Shown here in pieces: positions 26,199 through 33,167 of a stretch of 64,000 nt of DNA. The translations under genes were made by a program, and so were the position numbers. The stretch is from Brasilonema angustatum HA4187-MV1. Its GTDB lineage: Bacteria; Cyanobacteriota; Cyanobacteriia; Cyanobacteriales; Nostocaceae. Within the stretch, counting starts at the first letter, position 1; each line of letters begins with the position of its first letter. Location of the stretch: assembly GCA_019359695.1 (NCBI GenBank), contig JAHHGV010000035.1, forward strand, positions 23,523 through 87,522, written 5' to 3'. Below the pieces are notes generated by a model. The model was not told the DNA's origin. It ran no database searches and saw nothing but the letters and a program-made list of their open reading frames with translations.

Positions 26199-26303
26199 AA
26201 TTTGAGCTATCCTACAAATGCTCTCCATTAGCTGCTGCTGTGTCAGTTCACCGTAACCAAAAATAAATTCTCCTTGAGAATGCGATCGCAGATAATGACT
26301 GGA
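26166..26303 (-). pseudogene. C-terminal remnant of a MocR/PdxR-type (GntR-aminotransferase) regulator
   Basis: One minus-strand frame reads SHYLRSHSQGEFIFGYGELT followed by QQQLMESICRIAQIL, matching the last part of the aminotransferase-like domain of MocR proteins (typically LLLGYG..L then a final helix). The stop is at 26166-26168, overlapping the end of the gene at 24447. A matching N-terminal remnant lies at 29666-29794 on the same strand and in the right order. The rest of the gene is gone. Confidence 0.55.
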
Positions 26304-26315
26304 GTTTAGACTAAA
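26298..26315. repeat. 18-bp direct repeat, left copy
   Basis: ACTGGAGTTTAGACTAAA, identical to 29011-29028. The pair brackets 2.7 kb that includes the membrane hydrolase gene and starts exactly where the MocR C-terminal remnant ends. Confidence 0.7.
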
Positions 26316-26482
26316 AGTTAGCGATTGCCACTCCAAAAGTACAAATATACTAATTCAATTTGAGACTAAAAGCGATACAAGGGAACGTAAGTTAACTGAA
26401 ATGACAGGTCGAAAATATGAATGAGTCAGTCTCAAGCGATTCGTAACTCTGGAAAAATGTGTAGTACGCAGATGACGCAAAT

Positions 26483-26724
26483 AGAAGAATGATAATCTTG
26501 CTAAAGGGAGGGAGAGCTACCTGATGGGTGGCTCTCCCCCCTTACAAAGGTAGGTATTTTGTATTTGGTCATTTTTTGACGATAAGAGCTGATTTAAAAA
26601 TCCTGAAACGACCAACTGACGTTAAACACTTGACAATTTTCTCAACTATTTTCGACATTCCAAAAAACCTACCCTTGAAAGGGCTCTCCCCCTCCCTCTC
26701 TTTTTTAATTATCATTCTCTTATA
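26483..26724. mobile_element. Inverted-repeat element (MITE-like), about 240 bp
   Basis: The ends AGAATGATAATC...AGGGAGGGAGAGC and GCTCTCCCCCTCCCTC...GATTATCATTCT-like are imperfect inverted repeats of about 35 bp. An inner pair GGCTCTCCCC/GGGCTCTCCCC and ACCTAC repeats adds structure. No transposase frame. It occupies much of the 710-bp gap 26199-26908. Confidence 0.6.
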
Positions 26725-26799
26725 AATTTCTTTCTACATTTGGACGTATTGACAAAATACACTTGTTTTTAACTTGTCTCCAATGCACGTCAGATAATA

Positions 26800-26833
26800 A
26801 AACCCGCCCCTAGAAACGGCTAGAAACGGGTTT
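26800..26833 (-). terminator. Hairpin, possible terminator of the membrane hydrolase gene
   Basis: AAACCCG and CGGGTTT enclose two copies of TAGAAACGG; the hairpin lies about 75 bp past the stop at 26909 on the minus strand. Confidence 0.5.
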
Positions 26834-26908
26834 ATCTCAAAAAGTTAGCTTTGCATATCACTTGAGGCTTGGATACCTTCTCACTGCTGGAGTCACTTTT
26901 TTACGCTC

Positions 26909-28891
26909 CTATTGGTCTTTTAGTGGTTCCTCCTCAAAGGTGCAAGATATAAGTCCCTCCGATCCGCATAGCATTTTTTTTCGGATATCTTTATGATCTT
27001 TCCCGATTACATCAACAATGTAACGTTCTGGGGATAACACTGTCTTGATCTGTTTACTCTTCATGTATTCGTTGAGTTTATCTAGCGCCTCATGACGTTT
27101 TGCGAAATCTGGATTGAGATCTGGACTTTTGGAATCCGGAAAAGTATCTAAAAACTCTTGGAAGCCAACAAATGCCAGTCGATACATTAATGTCTGACTA
27201 AATTTCCCCTTGAAGTAGCCACCGTGTACATCCCTCCCATTGCCACAAAAAAGTTCCTTTCCAGTAGAATAAGCAAAATACGCCCAGCTTAGTTCCACAT
27301 AATTCCAAAAGGTAAATGGTGGAATTAGTTTGTCTAGGATCATGACGTTGTGTTCCTCATCACCTGTTTTGGGATCATCTGTGAAGTCTTTGTACTCGGT
27401 ACAATCAAAGTAGGTGAACAAGTCAGAGATGGACTGCTCGTTTTCGATAGGTGTCCCAACACTTTCCCCAACAATGTTGTTTTTATTTTGTTTGGACGCC
27501 TTTTCCTGATTAGTTGAATTTAATTCTTGGTTTAGTGTTTCACTTAACATATTAAGTTCCAAGTAATTGCTCAAGGAACTCATCTTCTTTAAGATATTAA
27601 GTTCCAAGTCATTGCTCAAGACACTCATTTTCTTTAACGGGTTGTCTAATGACTTATTCCAGTTGTCTGATAACTCTTCAAAGTTGAGAATTCCATACTT
27701 TTTCTTGGATTCTTTTTTTAGGTTTTTATCCTTACTGCTCAGTTTGTCCTTGGGACGAACATTTACATTACCCAGTCTATATCCCTCCTTTCGGCTACTT
27801 GCTGGAAAGGAAAAGTAATTAGCCGCCGTAGAAGCCAGACGGAGGGCTAAATCCCCTTCGTTACTGAATAGATAAGCCTCTTCAAATCGTCGTAACGATG
27901 AGCGTAGAAAGTTTGATCTGCCTGAAGTAATAGTTAGTAGGGGAATATCCGGAGAAACAAGAATTAAGCGCCCTAAACTAAAAACTCGCCCAATTTTAGA
28001 AGAGGGATTTTTGTTAGTTTTTTCGTTATTAGACTTTCCTATAGAATCAGTGTCAAAGATATCAGAAAGAATTCGGATTACTTGTGTAGTTACATACCCA
28101 CCCATACTATGCCCAATGAAAGATAGTTTAAGACGTCTGTTCTCCCAGTCTTTAACTGCATTGATATCACACACTTCGGTATTTTCGTTACAGTTTATCA
28201 ATCCTTGATCTATTTGGCGAATTAATTCAACCAGGTCATTAACTGCGTAGTGAGTTGCCCGATAGGTATCCCTAAAATATACAATTATACGCAGAATCAT
28301 CAAGGTCAAAACAAGGGTAGAGAAAAATGTAGCAAGAATAATGGGAAAAATGAAGAGTGGGGAAGATAACCAAAAAAAGAACAAGAGAAAAGATATGAGT
28401 CCAACAATTAAACTTCCGTATAGCAGATTGGAGAGTAGAAAGGGTAAAGTCATTAGGGAAGTGTAAAAATTTTTATATGTCACATTTTCAGAAGGCCATC
28501 GATAACCTATAAAAACTAGGCGATCTGATTTTTTAGAAATGACATCATCCTTGTTGATATATTTATTAATTTTTTGATACGAATCCCAAACATGATCTTT
28601 GCGTAAATATTTGTCGTTTAGTTCATCGCTTAACTTAATATCAGGATTTCCTGTATTGTATCCATGAATAGCGATCACGACACCCAGATCTTTAGAATCT
28701 TTGCTTTTTTTATTGAGGAGATTGATCACAGTTTCAATAGTTGGCTTCTCCTTATCTCGATCAATCTTTAGATCATCTTCCACATTTATTCCTGCGGTGC
28801 TGCGGATAAAGTATCCTGAAATACCTTCAGGTACTGAATCGTCTTTTGGGATGAACATGTTATCTACTAAAAAATCCAAAGATTTTTTCAT
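26909..28891 (-). CDS. Membrane-anchored alpha/beta-hydrolase-fold protein, unknown family
   Basis: The 660-residue product has a serine-hydrolase core: GVVIAIHGYNTGN (oxyanion HG, about residues 69-81) and the nucleophile elbow LSFIGHSMGGYVTTQ (about 255-269). Between these lie two adjacent hydrophobic segments (about residues 150-205), so the active domain is tethered to the membrane by an inserted hairpin. The C-terminal 250 residues are polar with Asn/Lys/Ser-rich low-complexity parts. It is distantly like lipases or DUF900-type hydrolases. The catalytic acid and His cannot be assigned with certainty. The gene stands alone, AT-rich, between two halves of a broken MocR gene and near repeats, which suggests it arrived as cargo. 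Confidence 0.65.
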   Translation of the reverse strand: MKKSLDFLVDNMFIPKDDSVPEGISGYFIRSTAGINVEDDLKIDRDKEKPTIETVINLLNKKSKDSKDLGVVIAIHGYNTGNPDIKLSDELNDKYLRKDHVWDSYQKINKYINKDDVISKKSDRLVFIGYRWPSENVTYKNFYTSLMTLPFLLSNLLYGSLIVGLISFLLFFFWLSSPLFIFPIILATFFSTLVLTLMILRIIVYFRDTYRATHYAVNDLVELIRQIDQGLINCNENTEVCDINAVKDWENRRLKLSFIGHSMGGYVTTQVIRILSDIFDTDSIGKSNNEKTNKNPSSKIGRVFSLGRLILVSPDIPLLTITSGRSNFLRSSLRRFEEAYLFSNEGDLALRLASTAANYFSFPASSRKEGYRLGNVNVRPKDKLSSKDKNLKKESKKKYGILNFEELSDNWNKSLDNPLKKMSVLSNDLELNILKKMSSLSNYLELNMLSETLNQELNSTNQEKASKQNKNNIVGESVGTPIENEQSISDLFTYFDCTEYKDFTDDPKTGDEEHNVMILDKLIPPFTFWNYVELSWAYFAYSTGKELFCGNGRDVHGGYFKGKFSQTLMYRLAFVGFQEFLDTFPDSKSPDLNPDFAKRHEALDKLNEYMKSKQIKTVLSPERYIVDVIGKDHKDIRKKMLCGSEGLISCTFEEEPLKDQ

Positions 28892-29010
28892 AATGTTTGT
28901 ATCTACTTAAAAAGAGAAAATTAAGTTCCTGCTTTGTATATAGTTGTAAGCAAAATCAACTTATGCACTTCAAATCCTACATTAAGTTTTTTATACTAGT
29001 ACACTAGCCA

Positions 29011-29028
29011 ACTGGAGTTTAGACTAAA
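29011..29028. repeat. 18-bp direct repeat, right copy
   Basis: ACTGGAGTTTAGACTAAA, identical to 26298-26315. The 1.08-kb gap 28892-29969 otherwise holds an AAAACCGTGTTTT/AAAACACGGGTTTT inverted pair near 29170 and 29235, the 120-bp repeat, a palindrome and the MocR N-terminal remnant. Confidence 0.7.
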
Positions 29029-29330
29029 TTCTATTTATTAGGCTACAATCCTTGTATAGCAAGCATTTTAGATTTTGGAATCCAAAAGCGGTTATAAATT
29101 GGGAAAAACAGTCTGGATAAGGGTTAGGCGGTTTGAAAGCCAAAATTAGTCTAGTAGGACATAATTTCTAAAAACCGTGTTTTCATCCCTCATGGAACTT
29201 GCGTTGAATAAGCGTTTTACAGAAAACAAAAACACGGGTTTTAACGATTAAGGACTACTAGTTCGCGGTGCTAAACGTAAAATAGAACAAATGCACTATC
29301 ATGATCTTGACCCAGCGAAGTCCAAACTTA

Positions 29331-29451
29331 GCTCTTAACTTGCACATTTTAGAACCGTTATACAGTAAGGTTTTGAGAAACATTATAAAAGTGTGCTTGT
29401 TTCATATTTTGCGGGAGCGTTAATCGCGCCCGTGGGAGGCTCACATCTTGC
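29331..29451. repeat. About 120-bp dispersed repeat, copy 2 (inverse of 2835-2956)
   Basis: The reverse complement begins GTGCAAGATGTGAGCC and matches 2835-2956 along its whole length with few differences. The two copies are 26 kb apart in opposite orientation. Confidence 0.8.
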
Positions 29452-29625
29452 ACCTGTACAAGTAAACCCTAAACAAGCAAAACTACAACAGAAAAGTGTG
29501 ACACCAAAAGAAGAAAGAACTTCCGTTATTAATTGTTTTAATATTACTAAAAGTCAAGTGATAATACATAGGATGAAGATGAAACTGAAGAAACTGTTTT
29601 TAATAATGATAATTATTACGGAAGA

Positions 29626-29664
29626 GGGGTAGAGACGACGAACGTCGCTCATCGTCTCTACCCC
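29626..29664. repeat. GTAGAGACG palindrome
   Basis: GGGGTAGAGACGA and TCGTCTCTACCCC pair around GAACGTCGC. This GTAGAGACG...CGTCTCTAC palindrome is a very common Nostocales intergenic repeat. It lies at the broken end of the MocR N-terminal remnant. Confidence 0.75.
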
Positions 29665-29665
29665 C

Positions 29666-29794
29666 TTAATGTGGATAAGGAATGCATCTTCCTGGTAATA
29701 AACTTCCGCCAAGAATGGCTTGACGCAGTTCTTCGTAAAGCTGTTGATGAAGTGGTGAAGGGGAATTGCATAAGAGCGTAATGGCAAAATTCAT
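29666..29794 (-). pseudogene. N-terminal remnant of a MocR/PdxR-type regulator
   Basis: From ATG 29794 the minus strand reads MNFAITLLCNSPSPLHQQLY then EELRQAILGGSLLPG, the start of the GntR winged helix of MocR regulators, and stops 43 codons in, next to a palindromic repeat. It is divergent from the GNAT/PNPOx-like genes starting at 29970, the usual place of a MocR gene. The matching C-terminus is at 26166-26303. Confidence 0.7.
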
Positions 29795-29969
29795 ACTTGC
29801 TGAGCGTTCAAAGTGGACTTATGTAAAATCAAAAAAGTGGCTCTTGTAAAAAACCACTATGGAAAATTACCCTAACAATAGACTATCGAGCAAAACTTTT
29901 GTCTAACATACGCTTTTTCTATAATTTAGCCTCTTTTGGTATAATTCCAAATTTGAGGTGAAGTTACTT

Positions 29970-30446
29970 ATGCGGACACAATCAACAATTCAGGTCAGAG
30001 AAGCAACTCCACAAGAAGATTCACTGGTTGCAAAGCACTCGTGTAATTTGTGGCGAGATATTGGTGTTCCTGATGACGCCATTGATCCTAACTGGCTTGA
30101 GATAACCCTCCAGTTCATGGAACAAGCGCGTCGGGATTTGTTTTACAAAGCGTTTGTTGCAGAGGTTGATGGTGTAGTTGTTGGTTCTGTTAGTTGTCAA
30201 CTTTACTCTGGTTTATACCCAAATGTTCTCATGCCACATTACCGCAAATATGGATACATTTGGGGCGTTTATGTTGAGCCAGCTTATCGTAGACAAGGTA
30301 TTGCTAAACAATTAACCAGCACAACAGCCAACTATTTTAAATCAATAGGTTGTACGCAAGTGGTTCTTAACGCCTCTCCCTTAGGTAAACCAGTGTATGA
30401 GCAACTTGGTTTTTTACAGAGTAACGCCATGCATCTAGATTTGTAA
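29970..30446 (+). CDS. GNAT family N-acetyltransferase, tandem copy 1
   Basis: About 158 residues. The acetyl-CoA motif A is VEPAYRRQGIAKQLTSTT, with the preceding beta strand YIWGVYVEPAY and the final NASPLGKPVYEQLGF typical of GNATs. ATG 29970 is preceded by GAGGTG at a good distance; a GTG at 29958 is part of that ribosome site. The enzyme transfers acetyl from acetyl-CoA to an unknown amine. It is followed 2 bp later by a close paralogue, then by a PNPOx-like gene. A MocR remnant upstream suggests former control by a PLP-binding regulator. Confidence 0.88.
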   Translation: MRTQSTIQVREATPQEDSLVAKHSCNLWRDIGVPDDAIDPNWLEITLQFMEQARRDLFYKAFVAEVDGVVVGSVSCQLYSGLYPNVLMPHYRKYGYIWGVYVEPAYRRQGIAKQLTSTTANYFKSIGCTQVVLNASPLGKPVYEQLGFLQSNAMHLDL

Positions 30447-30448
30447 AA

Positions 30449-30913
30449 ATGAAAATTACGATTACAGAAGCGACTCCACAGGAAGATTCACTCATTGCAA
30501 ACCACTTTTACCATATGTGGCGAGATATTGGTGTTCCTGATGACGCCATCAACCCCAACTGGCTTGAGATAACTCTCCAGTTCATAGAACAGGCGCGTCG
30601 AGATTTGTTTTACAAAGCGTTTGTTGCAGAGGTTAATGGTTCAGTTGTTGGTTCTATTAGTTGTCAACTTTACTCTGGTTTATACCCAAATGTTCTCATG
30701 CCACATTACCGCAAATATGGATACATCTGGTGCGTTTACGTTGAGCCAGCTTATCGTAGACAAGGTATTGCTAAGCAATTAACCAGCACAACAGTTAACT
30801 ATTTAAAAGCAGTAGGTTGTACGCGAGTGGTTCTTAACGCTTCTCCAGTAGGTAAACCAGTGTATGAGCAACTTGGTTTTTCACACAGTAACGCTATGCA
30901 TTTAGATTTGTAA
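30449..30913 (+). CDS. GNAT family N-acetyltransferase, tandem copy 2
   Basis: A 154-residue paralogue of the preceding gene; most positions are identical (for example WRDIGVPDDAI, QARRDLFYKAFVAEV and SCQLYSGLYPNVLMPHYRKY). Differences include YIWCVYVEP instead of YIWGVYVEP. It starts 2 bp after the first copy's stop, so it arose by tandem duplication and remains in one transcript. Motif A (RRQGIAKQL) is intact, so both are probably functional acetyltransferases. Substrate unknown. Confidence 0.88.
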   Translation: MKITITEATPQEDSLIANHFYHMWRDIGVPDDAINPNWLEITLQFIEQARRDLFYKAFVAEVNGSVVGSISCQLYSGLYPNVLMPHYRKYGYIWCVYVEPAYRRQGIAKQLTSTTVNYLKAVGCTRVVLNASPVGKPVYEQLGFSHSNAMHLDL

Positions 30914-30964
30914 AGTTACAAAATTCAATACTTACAGCAATTTTCGCAATTGGAATACAAAACT

Positions 30965-31612
30965 ATGAGTTCTTTAAACAATCAAATTAACCAGGAACAG
31001 TTTACTCCTACACAACGCACCTCTATTAAGCGAATCCCTCAGCGCGGTCATTACGAACATCAACTTATCTATCAAATTTTAGATGAAGGGTTGATTTGTC
31101 ATGTAGGATTTGTTGTAGATAACCAGCCGTTTGTTGTTCCAACTGCTTACGGTCGTGTGGAAGACAAACTCTATATTCATGGTTCACCTGCAAGTCGAAT
31201 GTTGCGTTCTTTGCTTACAGGTATCGAAGTTTGCGTGACCGTCACTTTGTTGGATGGTTTAGTACTAGCGCGGTCAGCGTTTCACCATTCCATGAATTAC
31301 CGTTCTGTGGTTATATTTGGTACAGCTACCCTCGTGCAAGACGCTGAGCAAAAGCTAGAGGCACTCCGAGCTTTTACTGAGCATATTGTACCAGAACGAT
31401 GGACTGAGGTTCGCCCACCTAATCGTCAAGAATTACAGGGAACTTTAGTGCTTTGCCTTCCGATTACAGAAGCATCTGCCAAAGTGCGGACAGGTCCACC
31501 ATTGGATGATGAGGAAGATTATAGCTTGTCTGTGTGGGCCGGTGTTTTGCCTTTGCAAGTGGTTACTGGTGATGCGATCAGCTTCGCTGGCCCCCTGCTG
31601 GGGCATCGCTGA
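30965..31612 (+). CDS. Pyridoxamine 5'-phosphate oxidase-like flavin-binding protein
   Basis: About 215 residues from ATG 30965 (a TTG at 30950 is in frame). The split-barrel FMN-binding fold is indicated by RGHYEHQLIYQILDEGLICH, VVPTAYGRVEDKLYIHGSPAS and the SVVIFGTATLV strand. The family (PNPOx-like/NimA-like) includes F420 or FMN oxidoreductases of unknown substrate. It lies 51 bp after the GNAT pair, in the same direction, forming an operon-like set; MocR-GNAT-PNPOx neighbourhoods are a familiar theme. Exact activity is not deducible. Confidence 0.82.
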   Translation: MSSLNNQINQEQFTPTQRTSIKRIPQRGHYEHQLIYQILDEGLICHVGFVVDNQPFVVPTAYGRVEDKLYIHGSPASRMLRSLLTGIEVCVTVTLLDGLVLARSAFHHSMNYRSVVIFGTATLVQDAEQKLEALRAFTEHIVPERWTEVRPPNRQELQGTLVLCLPITEASAKVRTGPPLDDEEDYSLSVWAGVLPLQVVTGDAISFAGPLLGHR

Positions 31613-31702
31613 TCCACGTTTGCATACAGAAACTGCTTTACCAAAATATATAGAAAAATATACTCGCCAAGCGCAGCCAAATAACAGCCGGGAGTGAACT
31701 TT

Positions 31703-31820
31703 TCAACAAGTTTGTAGATTAATAGGCGATATTTCTTCCCAAACTTCTGATTCATTTGCAGCACACCAAAGATCACATTTCTGCTGAAGATTTCACCAAG
31801 TGGTCATCCTCGTAGTTTAC
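31703..31820 (-). pseudogene. Decayed higBA remnant, left copy
   Basis: The minus strand carries QQKCDLWCAANESEVWEEIS to LQTC and a stop (31703-31705), the C-terminus of a HigA-type antitoxin, directly joined upstream to VNYEDDH, the C-terminus of a HigB-type toxin. The internal parts are deleted. It is about 90 percent like the right copy at 32695-33030. Confidence 0.65.
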
Positions 31821-31849
31821 AATGTTTCAAAAATTCGTAACTCGTAAGT

Positions 31850-32638
31850 ATGAAGACAGATGCAATTTTCTACGAGATATTTAAAGAATTTCCCAACATA
31901 TTTTTTGAAATCATTGGCAAACCTGAGATGAACACCAATACTTATGAGTTTACCGCACCAGAAATTAAACAAAAAAGCTTCCGATTAGATGGAGTATTTT
32001 CTCCTCTTGAAGAATTCTCTAATAAACCACTGTATTTTGTCGAGATTCAGTTTTACAAAGATGAAGAATTTTATGATCGACTGTTTACAAGTATTTTCCT
32101 TTACTTCACCCAATATCAGCCACCCAATCCTGACTGGTTCGCAATAGTCATTTATGACAAACGCAGCAATGAACGTAGCTATCCTCTACGTTATCGTTCC
32201 TTATTGGAACCTCATCTACGTCGCTTTTACCTAGACGAACTTGAAGACGTACCAGATGATTCTCTGGGAGTAGGAATTGTACGCTTAGTTGTAGAGAGTG
32301 AGGACAAAGCCGGAGAATTAGCCAAAACGCTCATTAACAAAGCTAAGGAGGAATTGAGTGATACTCTCATCCAAAGAAAAGTTTTAGAATTTATAGAGAC
32401 AATCGTAGTCTACAAATTTCCTAACTTAAGCCGCGAGAAAATAGAAACCATGCTGAATTTAAACTTGCTGAAAGAGACTAGAGTTTATCAAGAAGCAAAA
32501 GCAGAAGGTGAAGAAGAAGGTGAAATCAAGGCTAAATTAAAAATTTTGCCAAAGCTTGTGCAACGAGGGATAAGCATTCAAGAGATAGCAACAATTTTAG
32601 AATTAGATACTGACACTATTAGAAATGCTTTGCTTTGA
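31850..32638 (+). CDS. Rpn/DUF2887-type PD-(D/E)XK nuclease (putative recombination-promoting nuclease)
   Basis: The 262-residue protein has the start and core of the cyanobacterial Rpn/DUF2887 family: MKTDAIFYEIFKEFPN, then FRLDGVFSP with Asp47 and LYFVEIQFYKD with Glu65 and Gln67, the PD-(D/E)XK catalytic constellation. The C-terminus has an acidic/Lys-rich linker and a small helix-turn-helix-like end (ISIQEIATILELDTDTI). Such proteins are DNA endonucleases linked to recombination and mobile DNA. It is flanked on both sides by decayed higBA copies in direct orientation, so it probably entered or amplified with them. Confidence 0.82.
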   Translation: MKTDAIFYEIFKEFPNIFFEIIGKPEMNTNTYEFTAPEIKQKSFRLDGVFSPLEEFSNKPLYFVEIQFYKDEEFYDRLFTSIFLYFTQYQPPNPDWFAIVIYDKRSNERSYPLRYRSLLEPHLRRFYLDELEDVPDDSLGVGIVRLVVESEDKAGELAKTLINKAKEELSDTLIQRKVLEFIETIVVYKFPNLSREKIETMLNLNLLKETRVYQEAKAEGEEEGEIKAKLKILPKLVQRGISIQEIATILELDTDTIRNALL

Positions 32639-32694
32639 AAAATCTTAAAAGCGTTGGGCGAAAGATGCACAAGTGAGGTATATTTTTGTGTTTT

Positions 32695-32997
32695 TCAACA
32701 AGTTTGTAGATTAATAGGCGATATTTCTTTCCAAGCTTCTGATTCATTTGCAGCACACCAAAGGTCACATTTCTGCTGAAGATTTAACCAAAGCTCAGGA
32801 GTGGTTTGAAATGCTAAGCGCTAATCGAAGCGCCATATTCGGTGTCACGCTTGCCTGTTCATTAACTATCTCAGATACCGTTTTACGAGATACATCAAGA
32901 ATTTGGGCAAGTAAGCGTGATTGTCATGTTAAGAGGTTCAAGGTATTGACGCACTTATTAATCCTCCCGGATGTCTGGGTTTTCTTTTAGTAATCAT
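32695..32997 (-). pseudogene. higA: HigA-type antitoxin gene with frameshifts
   Basis: From ATG 32997 the frames together spell MITKRKPRHPGG, QYLEPLNMT, SRLLAQILDVSRKTVSEIV, SVTPNMALRLAL and FQTTPELWLNLQQKCDLW, then a stop at 32695. This is a complete XRE-type HigA antitoxin (helix-turn-helix in the middle) broken by at least three frame changes. It follows the higB remnant by 11 bp, the normal higB-higA order. Confidence 0.75.
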
Positions 32998-33008
32998 GAT
33001 TTTATATT

Positions 33009-33165
33009 CTAGTGGTAATCCTCGTAATTTACGTCGTAAGCATTCCCATCCTGAAATGTAAAGGTGACACGCCAATTTTTGGAAACAGTAACTGACCATT
33101 CTCCTTTTCTGTCTCCTTTCACGTAAATCTCATCATTTTCACTGAAGAAATCTGACAGAATCAAT
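33009..33165 (-). pseudogene. higB: HigB-type toxin remnant (C-terminal part)
   Basis: The minus strand reads NDEIYVKGDRKGEWSVTV, then SKNWRVTFTFQDGNAYDVNY and EDYH with a stop at 33009-33011, the C-terminal two thirds of a RelE/HigB mRNA interferase. The N-terminus is missing, cut off at the 3' end of the DUF3769 gene (33168). It cannot be a working toxin. Confidence 0.75.
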
Positions 33166-33167
33166 CA

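Noticed and set aside
31519..31776. 85-codon minus-strand frame across the end of the PNPOx-like gene
   Set aside because: It is out of frame with the higA remnant it covers and antisense to the PNPOx-like gene.
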